DNA of 64,000 nt, from contig CAZBLK010000011.1 of assembly GCA_964492715.1 (NCBI GenBank), positions 1 to 64,000 on the forward strand. The letters run 5' to 3'. This document shows positions 33,992 through 42,700 of the stretch, piece after piece. This DNA comes from CAZBLK01 sp964492715. Its GTDB lineage: Bacteria; Bacillota; Clostridia; Lachnospirales; WRBF01. The notes below the pieces were generated by a model. The model made no database searches, was not told the DNA's origin, and saw nothing but the letters and a program-made list of their open reading frames with translations. The translations under genes and the position numbers were made by a program. Numbering within the stretch: the first letter of the stretch is position 1; each line of letters begins with the position of its first letter.

Positions 33992-34230
33992 TTAGTCAAC
34001 TCCCTAAAAATGGACCTAATTATATTTACGTAAGCAAGCAGAAATTGTTTATATATTAACAATTGCAAGCTTATATTTGATTTTTGGAACAATACTGAAT
34101 AAAACTCAAAAAAATTAAACATAATTTATATAATAATACACCTATTTAAGCTATTATTCAATGGTTTTTTACACAAAAATTATCCCCCTAATATTGCAAA
34201 TGATGTAGGGGGAAATTCAAAAATTATAAA

Positions 34231-35526
34231 TTAAAATTGCTTAATTACATTGTTAACTTGAAAAATAAGCTTTTCAACATCAATAGTTGTAAACGTGCCA
34301 TTTTCATAAAGCACCTTGCCGTTACACATTGTCAAACACACGTCACGCCCTGTTGCCGAATATGTCACGGCAGAAGGGTAGTCGTAAATTGGTGTAAGGC
34401 TTGGAGTATTTAAGTCTAGCAAAATTATGTCGGCATCAAAGCCTTCTTTTATAATTCCGCTTTCGCCCCCTCTGCCTTGAGCCTTTGCGCCGTTTACTGT
34501 TGCCATTTTCAAAGCTTCGTATGCTGGAATAACAGTAGGGTCGTCACAGCTTGCTTTTTGCAAAATTGCCGCAAGCTTAATTTCTTCAAACAAGTCTTGC
34601 GTGTTGTTCGACGCAACTCCGTCTGTACCAAGCGCAACGTTTACACCTTTTTCAACCATTTTGGCAACTGGGGCAATTCCGCTTGCAAGCTTTAAATTTG
34701 AAACAGGGTTGTGTACAACTGTTGCACCGCATTTTGCTAAAATTTCCATGTCATTTTCTTCAAGCCAAACGCCGTGCGCCGCAATTACAGGCACGTCAAA
34801 AACGCCATTTTTGTAAAAAACTTCTGTAGGTGTCATGCCGTACTTTTCTTTGCACGCTTCATGCTCGTGCTTAGTTTCAGAAAGGTGAATGTGCATGTGC
34901 AAGCTGTTTTGTTTAGCAAACTCAACAACCTCGTGCCATGCTCTGTCAAACGAGGTGTATTCCCCGTGAATGCTTGCATCAAGGCGCACACGTCCGTCCC
35001 CTTTTTTGTGGTAATCGCTTAAAACACAAATTGATTCTTTGTACTCCTTGCAACTTAAAAAGTCGAAGTTTGGGTCAAACGTAATAACGCCGTTTGAAAT
35101 TGAAGCTTTTACGCCTGTTTCAACTACAGCCCTTGCAATTTGCGGCAGCCCCAAGTACATGTCGGAAAAAGCAACCGTTCCACTTGCAACCATTTCAGCA
35201 ATTGAAAGAGTCGCACCCAAATAAACCATTTCGTCAGTAAACTTTTGTTCTGCTGGGAAAATGTGGTCAAACAGCCATTCCTTTAGCTTTATGTCGTTGG
35301 CATACCCACGAAGTATTGACATAGGCGTGTGTGCATGGCAGTTTGTAAGCGCAGGCATTAAAAGCTTTTGTGTGCAGTCTATTACACGGCTTGCGCTTAA
35401 CGTTTCATTAAATTGCCCGACATATTTTATTTTTCCACCGTCAACGCCGACACATACGTTTTTTAAAACAGGGCTTTCGTCGGACATTGTTAAAACGGCA
35501 GTTACGTTTTTAAAAAGAATATCCAT
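34231..35526 (-). CDS. mtaD: SAH/MTA deaminase (amidohydrolase)
   Basis: A 431-residue amidohydrolase of the 5'-methylthioadenosine/S-adenosylhomocysteine deaminase type, which deaminates SAH, MTA or adenosine. Metal ligands: H-x-H in N-C-H-A-H-T-P, H in L-H-M-H-I-H-L-S-E-T, H in I-A-A-H-G-V-W and D in L-G-T-D-G-V-A-S-N-N. Start chosen at the ATG nine bases after GAGG; a TTG 15 bases earlier lies in the site. It is 23 bases after the purine nucleoside phosphorylase gene on the same strand and diverges, across a short gap, from adenosylhomocysteinase: a SAM-cycle and purine-salvage set. Confidence 0.88.
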   Translation of the reverse strand: MDILFKNVTAVLTMSDESPVLKNVCVGVDGGKIKYVGQFNETLSASRVIDCTQKLLMPALTNCHAHTPMSILRGYANDIKLKEWLFDHIFPAEQKFTDEMVYLGATLSIAEMVASGTVAFSDMYLGLPQIARAVVETGVKASISNGVITFDPNFDFLSCKEYKESICVLSDYHKKGDGRVRLDASIHGEYTSFDRAWHEVVEFAKQNSLHMHIHLSETKHEHEACKEKYGMTPTEVFYKNGVFDVPVIAAHGVWLEENDMEILAKCGATVVHNPVSNLKLASGIAPVAKMVEKGVNVALGTDGVASNNTQDLFEEIKLAAILQKASCDDPTVIPAYEALKMATVNGAKAQGRGGESGIIKEGFDADIILLDLNTPSLTPIYDYPSAVTYSATGRDVCLTMCNGKVLYENGTFTTIDVEKLIFQVNNVIKQF

Positions 35527-35549
35527 TATATGATACCTCAAAGCTTGCC

Positions 35550-36371
35550 TTAAATCCTACCCAAAAAGCCCATCAAAAGGTTTGAAAAATAATCTCTGGC
35601 TTTAGCCGCTTCTTCCAAAACTTCTTCCTCCGAAAGAGCCTTGTCCAAAACACCAGCCGCCATGTTTGTAACAAGCGAAACACCAAGAATTTTCATTCCT
35701 GCATGGTTTGCAACAATACATTCAGGAACAGTTGACATGCCAACAACGTCGCCGCCCATTGTGCGAATTGCACGAATTTCAGCAGGTGTTTCATATTGCG
35801 GACCTGTCATGTAAAAATAAACGCCTTCCTTTAGTTTAAGCCCTTGCTCCTCGCCAACTTTTTTTGCAAGCTCAATGTAGTCTGTGTCGAAAGTGTGGCT
35901 CATGTCGCAAAAGCGTGGGCCAAAGTCTGGCAAGTTTTTGCCAATAAGTGGGTTTTTGCCCGAAAACATGATGTAGTCTTTCAAAACTATAAGCTCGCCA
36001 ACTTTGTAAGAAGTGTTTACACCGCCGCAGGCGTTTGTAACAACCATAGTTTTTGCACCAAGAAGCTTTGCAACACGAATAGGATACGCTGCTTCTTCGG
36101 CCTCGTAGCCTTCGTAAAGGTGAAGCCTTCCTTGCATTACCATTACGTTTTTGCCTGAAAGTGTTCCAATTACAAACCGTCCTTCGTGCCCTGGGGCAGT
36201 AGACGCCTTAAAGTGTGGTATTTCGCTGTACGGAATGTGAATTGGGTTTTCAACCATTCCGCCCATAAAGCCAAGCCCTGAACCTAAAACCATTATTACG
36301 TCTGGCGTAAAGTCACCAATTTTTGACTTAATGTATTCTGCGCTTTGTTTGTACTCGTTTATTGTTAGCAT
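35550..36371 (-). CDS. punA: Purine nucleoside phosphorylase
   Basis: A 273-residue PNP of the trimeric family, which splits inosine or guanosine with phosphate. Visible: V-L-G-S-G-L-G (phosphate site), G-H-E-G-R-F-V-I-G, Q-G-R-L-H-L-Y-E-G-Y, V-V-T-N-A-C-G-G-V-N, Y-E-T-P-A-E-I-R-A and G-M-S-T-V-P-E. AGGAG precedes the ATG. First gene of a two-gene operon with the SAH/MTA deaminase: deaminated nucleosides from that enzyme are its likely substrates. Confidence 0.93.
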   Translation of the reverse strand: MLTINEYKQSAEYIKSKIGDFTPDVIMVLGSGLGFMGGMVENPIHIPYSEIPHFKASTAPGHEGRFVIGTLSGKNVMVMQGRLHLYEGYEAEEAAYPIRVAKLLGAKTMVVTNACGGVNTSYKVGELIVLKDYIMFSGKNPLIGKNLPDFGPRFCDMSHTFDTDYIELAKKVGEEQGLKLKEGVYFYMTGPQYETPAEIRAIRTMGGDVVGMSTVPECIVANHAGMKILGVSLVTNMAAGVLDKALSEEEVLEEAAKARDYFSNLLMGFLGRI

Positions 36372-36449
36372 GTTTTTCTCCTTAGCAATTTATATTTTTT
36401 ATAATTATAATAGTATAACAAAAAGTATTAGTTTTCAAGCAAAAACTGC

Positions 36450-36478
36450 TTTACTTTGTTGTTATTTACATTTATAAT
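36450..36478 (+). promoter_or_regulatory. Promoter for adenosylhomocysteinase
   Basis: TTTACT (36450-36455) and consensus TATAAT (36473-36478) spaced by 17 bases. The following leader holds a tandem GTTTTTCAACCT (36501-36523). No known riboswitch was recognised. Confidence 0.55.
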
Positions 36479-36539
36479 TAAGTTGTATAAGTAGGAATTT
36501 GTTTTTCAACCTGTTTTTCAACCTGATTGGGGGAAGAAA

Positions 36540-37784
36540 ATGAGTATTATAAGAGACAAGTCCCTTGCACCAATGGGGCTTAAAAAGATTGAATGGGTTA
36601 AAGAGTACATGCCTGTTCTTTCGCAAATTGAAAAGCGCTTTGAAGCGGAAAAGCCGTTTAAAGGGCTTAAAGTTGCTGTTTCTGTACACTTAGAAGCAAA
36701 AACTGCATACCTTGGGCTTGTGCTTAGGGCAGGCGGTGCAGATGTTGCTATTACTGGTTCAAACGTCCTTTCAACAAAGGACGACATTTGTGCTGCACTT
36801 GACAGCCTAGGAATGAACGTTTACGGCTGGCACAATGCAACCGAAGAAGAATATTTTTCGCACTTGAAAAAGACACTTGAGTTTTGCCCACACGTTATAA
36901 TTGACGACGGCGGCGACTTGGTGGGCTTGTTGCACGGCGAATGTAAAGAGTATGCAAAAGACTTAATCGGCGGCTGTGAAGAAACTACAACAGGTATTCA
37001 CAGGCTTAAAGCAAGGGTAGAGGAAGGCACGCTTAACTTCCCTATGATGGCTGTAAACGACGCAAACTGCAAATACCTTTTTGACAACGTTCATGGAACT
37101 GGTCAGTCCACTTGGGACGCTATTATGTACACAACAAACGTTATGCTTTCGGGCAAGGTTGTAGTTGTTGCTGGTTTTGGGCATTGCGGCTCTGGCATTG
37201 CTATGCGTGCAAGGGGGCTTGGCGCAAGGGTTGTTGTTACAGAAGTAAACCCTTTTAGGTGCCTTGAAGCGGCTATGGAAGGTTACGAAGTTTTAAAAAT
37301 GGACGATGCGGCAAAAATCGGCGACTTTTTTGTTACGGCTACAGGCTGTAAAGACGTTATAACTAGCAAGCATTACGAAGTTATGAAAAATAATGTTTTA
37401 ATTGCAAATGCTGGGCATTTTGATGTAGAGTTTAACAAACCAATGCTTCGTGAAATGTCGGAAAAGGTGGAAATGCGTAAGCCTTTTATAGATGGGTACT
37501 ACTTAAAGGACGGCAGAGTAATAAACGTTTTGGCAGACGGCAGGCTTGTAAACATTGTTGCAGGCAACGGACACCCAGCGGATATTATGGATTTAAGCTT
37601 TGCAATTCAAGCTCTTTCGGCGCTTTACATTGCACAAAACGGCAAAAGCTTAAAGGCTGGGCTTTACAACGTTCCGGAACAAATTGACCGTGAAATAGCT
37701 GTAATGAAGCTTACCGCTATGGGGCTTGGGCTTGATGTTTTAACTAAGGAACAAGAGGATTATTTGAACAGTTCTGGTGAGTAG
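36540..37784 (+). CDS. ahcY: Adenosylhomocysteinase
   Basis: A 414-residue S-adenosylhomocysteine hydrolase making adenosine and homocysteine, relieving product inhibition of methyltransferases. It is the shorter form, as in Thermotoga and archaea, without the C-terminal K-x-x-H-Y-R-Y tail. Motifs: W-H-N-A-T-E-E-E-Y, I-D-D-G-G-D-L, EETTTGIHRLKA, N-D-A-N-C-K-Y-L-F-D-N-V-H-G-T-G-Q-S, Rossmann G-F-G-H-C-G-S-G-I-A-M-R-A-R-G-L-G-A, and N-A-G-H-F-D-V-E. GGGGGAAG precedes the ATG. Confidence 0.94.
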   Translation: MSIIRDKSLAPMGLKKIEWVKEYMPVLSQIEKRFEAEKPFKGLKVAVSVHLEAKTAYLGLVLRAGGADVAITGSNVLSTKDDICAALDSLGMNVYGWHNATEEEYFSHLKKTLEFCPHVIIDDGGDLVGLLHGECKEYAKDLIGGCEETTTGIHRLKARVEEGTLNFPMMAVNDANCKYLFDNVHGTGQSTWDAIMYTTNVMLSGKVVVVAGFGHCGSGIAMRARGLGARVVVTEVNPFRCLEAAMEGYEVLKMDDAAKIGDFFVTATGCKDVITSKHYEVMKNNVLIANAGHFDVEFNKPMLREMSEKVEMRKPFIDGYYLKDGRVINVLADGRLVNIVAGNGHPADIMDLSFAIQALSALYIAQNGKSLKAGLYNVPEQIDREIAVMKLTAMGLGLDVLTKEQEDYLNSSGE

Positions 37785-37804
37785 GTTTTTTTTGGTTAGT
37801 TTTT

Positions 37805-37836
37805 AGGGCAGGGGTGCTTTCCTGCTCTTTTGTTTT
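37805..37836 (+). terminator. Terminator after ahcY
   Basis: AGGGCAGG (37805-37812) pairs with CCTGCTCT (37821-37828) with one G-U pair, followed by TTTGTTTTTT. It stands before the ribosome site of the next gene. Confidence 0.65.
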
Positions 37837-37847
37837 TTGGAGGTATA

Positions 37848-39002
37848 ATGGAACAACTACAACAATTTATAAATGAAATTATAGAAACAAAGGCATATAA
37901 GATAATAGTAAGCAACCCAAACACGAAGTCGGCTGTTTATAAAAAAATAACGTACTCCTTGTACGAACAAGGCTACCTTTGCGAGCAGCTTACAGCAACA
38001 CAAGCTTTTCACAAAACGGTAAACGAAGCTGATTTAAAAGAGCTGCTTGAACAATCAATAATAAACTACTCACAAATTAACGCATGGAGCGAAGCAACTG
38101 AATTTTCTGCAAGGGTAACAAAAAAAGGCAAGCCGTTAATTAGCAAGCGGTTAATTAAAGGGAAAACCGACAACGCCCCAGCAAAACTTACAGGGCACAA
38201 CAGGGAGAAAAATTACATTTTAAAGGAAGGAAGTGTAATACCGCCGCTTGTTGACATGGGCGTTTTGACGCCAGACGGAAAAGTTGTAAAAGCAATGAGC
38301 GACAAGCTTCGCCAAATAAACCGCTTTCTTGAAATTATCGACGATGTTATAAAAGAAAACGAGCTTGAAAGCTTGAATATAATTGACTTTGGCTGTGGCA
38401 AGTCGTACCTTACTTTTGTTTTGTACTATTATTTTACCGAAATAAAAAAGCTTAAAATAAAAATGACAGGTGTCGACCTTAAAAAAGACGTAATAGAGTT
38501 TTGCAGCGCACTTTCCCAAAAGTACGGCTACGAAAACCTTTCGTTTGAAGTTGGTGACATTGAAGGGTATAAAAGTAAAACTCCAGTTGACATGGTAATT
38601 TCGCTGCACGCTTGCGACACAGCAACGGACTATGCACTTTTTAATGCAATTTGCTGGGACGCACGGTTTATTTTTTCTGTGCCTTGCTGCCAGCACGAGG
38701 TTAACGAACAAATAAATTGTTCGGCTTTGCCAATTTTTAAGGAATACGGAATTATAAAAAGCAGGTTTTCAGAGCTTCTTACCGACGCAATAAGGGGAAA
38801 TTTGCTGACATATTGCGGCTATAAAACACAAATTATGGAATTTGTGGACTTGAGCCACACACCAAAAAACCTTTTGATTAGGGCACAAAAGGAGCTGCTC
38901 TCTAAGCAAGCTAGAATGAATGCCTATGCTGAAGCAAAAGAGACTTGCGACAAGTTTGGAATTAACCAAACACTTGTGCGGCTTATTGATGGGTTGAATT
39001 GA
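37848..39002 (+). CDS. Class I SAM-dependent methyltransferase (Methyltransf_32-like)
   Basis: A 384-residue predicted methyltransferase. The N-terminal ~170 residues are unassigned; the C-terminal part has SAM motif I as I-I-D-F-G-C-G-K-S-Y-L-T-F-V, the acidic D in M-T-G-V-D-L-K-K-D, S-L-H-A-C-D-T-A-T-D and S-V-P-C-C-Q-H-E. The D-F-G-C-G-K and H-A-C-D pair is typical of PF13679 proteins, related to METTL25/RRNAD1-like enzymes that probably act on RNA. Substrate unknown. Start at the ATG following GGAGG; upstream codons are in the leader. Its location downstream of SAH hydrolase is suggestive only. Confidence 0.78.
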   Translation: MEQLQQFINEIIETKAYKIIVSNPNTKSAVYKKITYSLYEQGYLCEQLTATQAFHKTVNEADLKELLEQSIINYSQINAWSEATEFSARVTKKGKPLISKRLIKGKTDNAPAKLTGHNREKNYILKEGSVIPPLVDMGVLTPDGKVVKAMSDKLRQINRFLEIIDDVIKENELESLNIIDFGCGKSYLTFVLYYYFTEIKKLKIKMTGVDLKKDVIEFCSALSQKYGYENLSFEVGDIEGYKSKTPVDMVISLHACDTATDYALFNAICWDARFIFSVPCCQHEVNEQINCSALPIFKEYGIIKSRFSELLTDAIRGNLLTYCGYKTQIMEFVDLSHTPKNLLIRAQKELLSKQARMNAYAEAKETCDKFGINQTLVRLIDGLN

Positions 39003-39026
39003 TGGGTTGAATTGATGGGTTGAATA
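38988..39026 (+). repeat. 13-bp tandem repeat, three copies
   Basis: GATGGGTTGAATT occurs three times in succession (the last ends in A). The first unit is the end of the methyltransferase coding sequence; the second and third lie after its stop codon. Confidence 0.85.
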
Positions 39027-39245
39027 AGTAATTCTATAAGTGTTGATAACTTATCTAACTATAACATGCTTCTGCAATTGCAGCGGCAGAATTGTAAACA
39101 TATTAGCCTGGCAAGTTAGTTTTTATGCAGTTGCAACTAAAATTCAATAGGTAAAATGATAATATTTAGCACAATACGATTATAGCGAATGGATAAAATG
39201 TATAATTTGTGCAAGAGTGCTATTAATTTATACAATCGTCCTATT

Positions 39246-39280
39246 ACTGTGGTTTTTGCACTTAAAACCACAGTTTTTAT
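39246..39280 (+). terminator. Rho-independent terminator
   Basis: ACTGTGGTTTT (39246-39256) is perfectly inverted as AAAACCACAGT (39264-39274), followed by TTTTAT. It lies 240 bases after the methyltransferase stop, so either that transcript has a long tail or a short RNA ends here. Confidence 0.75.
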
Positions 39281-39439
39281 ATTAAATAATTTATGAATTT
39301 TGTACAGTTGAATTTTTGAAAAGTATAATCTATTAACAAAAAAATATAAAAAAATTAGTCAAATTTAGTGCGTAGATTACATCAATTTTTAAGTTTGTTA
39401 AAATAAATTCTGCTACTATACCAAATCGTTTAGGGAATA

Positions 39440-39468
39440 TTGACAATGGCCTGTAGATATGTCATATT
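39440..39468 (+). promoter_or_regulatory. Candidate promoter for the first giant gene
   Basis: Consensus TTGACA at 39440-39445 and CATATT at 39463-39468 with a 17-base spacer. It would give a leader of about 280 bases. Confidence 0.4.
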
Positions 39469-39753
39469 TTAATAACAAATTAAAAGTTATTGCTGATATT
39501 TAAGCACTAATCAACAACGTAAACTTGTCGACTAGCACTTAAAAAGTCTAATAATCATTTGAACTTTTAGTAAATAATTGTAGTATTTTTTTGTTAAGAT
39601 TGGGGTGACTGAAAAAGCTTTAATGTGCAAAAATTAAAAAAAGTTACAGAAGCGTAATTTAGGTATGCCATACAAAAGCCAGTTATACGTTTCAGTATTT
39701 TTTAGAACTTTTTAATCAATGTAAAATTATATACTATGAAGGGGCATGATAGT

Positions 39754-42700
39754 ATGTTTAAAAGGTTTAAACCTATTTTAGCACTTGTTGTATCTATGGT
39801 GCTTATTTTTCAGTCAAGCACGTTTGCTTTTGCTGAATATTACTATGAGCTTACAGGAACGGAACTTACTGGCGAACTTGAAGACGAACCGAATGTTGAA
39901 GACGAACCAAGTCTTGAAGACGAACCAAGTCTTGAAGATGAACCAAGTCTTGAAGATGAACCAAGTCTTGAAGACGAACCGAATGTTGAAGACGAAACAT
40001 ACTATGAATATGGGGCAGTAGAGCCATATGGTCTGGAAACGTTTGCTTCGGGCGTGTCTGCTTTTGGCGACAGCAGCATAGACGGTTTAACTGCACTTAC
40101 TGCTTTGCAACAAGACGCAGTGTACAGTGAAAGCCTAATAAACCATAACTTCAACGGTACTGAAGCACAAGTTTTAAACATTTCAGACAGTTTTGGTAAA
40201 GGTACTTTTGCTTCACAGACTGTTGCACAATCTTTAACAGGGCTTAAAAACGGAAGCATTGTTGTACGCTTTAGGACAGCGGCGCAAAGCAAAGGTACTT
40301 TATTTGCAGCAGGCGGAGCTACAAAAAGCGTACAATTAGTTTCTAACGCAAATACAACGACCTATAGTAAATATAATATCCGTGTTAACTTTGACAATGT
40401 TCTAGGCTCAAAGCTTAATACAAGTTCGTCTACACCAAATCAATTGGACGACGGTCGTTGGCACACACTTGTTTACACAGCTGAGAATACTACAGGCGAC
40501 AATAACAATGCTGTAGCGTATGTTGACGGGGTAAGGCTTTTAAACTGGCCTAGCACGACGCTTCCATTTTGGTTCAGCCATTTAGGTGCTATTGACAAGG
40601 TGCTTATTGGCGGTGCAAGGTATAACTCCCAAACTCTCCCAAATATAGAGGCAGGGAATGCGGCTTCATACTTTAACGGTCAAATTTCATATGTAACAAT
40701 TGTTGACACTGTTTTAGATGCGACTACTGTTTCTTCAATTTCACCTCCAGCACGTTTCCCGGAATATGACGGAAGCCTTGACGGAAGTGATGGTATTACG
40801 AAGCTTGAGCAGTTAAGAAGCAATGCAATTTTAGATGTTCCTGTTGTTGACAGAAATTTCGACGGAACTGCTAATTCGTACATTGATGTTTCAAGTGCTT
40901 TTGGCACAGGTACATATGCAAACCAAACGGCAAGCGCATTAGTGGGTAAAAAGCAAGGCAGTATTATTATAAAGTTTAAAACTACAGCCGCCGATAAAGG
41001 TGCGCTTTTTGCGGCAAGCGATGCTACAAAAACTGCCCAAATAGTTGCAATGAAAAATTCAGGCGGAGCTTTTTCCGACAAGGATATTAGAGCTTTCTTC
41101 ACTGGGGGGTCTAAATGGCAATTCCCAACAGGCAGCGCAATAAATGACGATAAATGGCACACACTTGTTTACACGGTTGAAGATTTGGGAACTTCAAACA
41201 AGCTTACAGCTTTTTTGGACGGCAATCAAATTGGAACATATACGGGTAGTGCATTGTTTTTCTTTAGCGTTTTAAGCTCTATTAACAAGTTTTACATAGG
41301 AAGCTCAGCTGCTTTGCCTACACTTGAAACAGCAGGTGAAGATGCAAACTTTAGCGGGAAAATAGCTTTTTTAACAATTGTAGATGAAGTAATTTCGGCA
41401 GCTGATGCGGCTATTATTTCACAAAACAATGCAACACCGCCGACAGAAACCACTGACCCTTCTTTATATGATATAGATTACAGTGGCTATGATGAAACAT
41501 CAAAGGCAGCTCTTACAGCTATACAGTCTAATGCAATTTTAAACGAAGGGTTTAAAGGGCACGCATTTGACGGTACTGTCGGCAAAGTTGTAGACGTTTC
41601 AAACATGTCGGGTACAGGTACTTACCAAGGTGCTAGGGCAGTTAACAGCTTAAATGGTAAAAAGAACGGCAGTGTAATTGTGCGGTTTAAAACTTCAGCC
41701 ACAAACAAAGGCACGCTGTTTACATTTAAAGGTTCAAGCGGCGCCGGGCAAGTAGTAGCTTTAAGCAACGCTGGTAGTTATAGTGACAAGTTTTTCCGTA
41801 CAGACTTTTCTACTTCCACAGCTACAGGCTCCAAGCTTTCCAACGGAGCAAGCTTGCCAATTAATGATGGTAAGTGGCATACATTTGTTTATACAGCCCA
41901 AAATACAACTGGCGACAATTCAAAAGTTTTCGCATATTTAGATGGGGCTTTAGTAACTAACTATACAGCAGGTTCGGTACCGTTTTTTGTAAGCCACCTT
42001 GGCACGCTTGAAAAAATTTACATAGGCTCGCCAAGCAACGCACCGGTAGGCGACACTTCAGCACATTTTAGTGGTGAGATGGGCTTTGTTACAATTGTAG
42101 ACAAGGTTCTTACACAGCAAGAAGTTAGTAGTATATCACCTGCACCAGAGCAAACTGAAGACGAAGCAAAAAATGACTTGAACAAATTGTTTACAAACGC
42201 CGCTGATAACACCTGGGTGTTTACAGGCGGTAACGAAGTGGTTGTAGACTCTGGTGTTTTAAAAGGCGCAAGAAACTTTGTTGGTCATTTTGAGGAGCGT
42301 ATACGTTGGGAAATGGCAAGCACTACAGAAACACGCCAACGTTACGTTATAAACACAGCAAGGAATAATACATCAATTTCTGACATTAATGCAAACTTTG
42401 CCCAAATGGTTTCAAGCTTTAGCCCAAAGGCAGTTGCAGTAATGATTTCAAAGAAAGATTATAATAACGGTGATGCTGGGCTTTCGGCATTTAATGCAAG
42501 CTTAACAGAGCTTCTTGGGAAAATTTACGATATAGGTGCTGTACCTGTTATTTTAACGCCATACCCAGCAAACAACGCTGCGGACAATGCGAACATTGAA
42601 AAATATGTTAGTGAGGCTAAGTCACTTGCCAATTCCTCATTGTTTGTATATGACATCTATACAGCGTTAAAAGCAAATGCAAACTTATACGCAAATTCTT

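Larger units (their letters stand above)
39027..39753 (+). other. AT-rich intergenic leader before the first giant gene
   Basis: No open reading frame of note. It holds a strong terminator at 39246-39280 and a promoter-like pair at 39440-39468. The 285 bases from there to the start codon are a possible long leader; no known riboswitch pattern was recognised. Confidence 0.5.

Noticed and set aside
36479..36539. Possible SAH riboswitch before ahcY
   Set aside because: The leader is too short and lacks a conserved core; only a small tandem repeat is visible.
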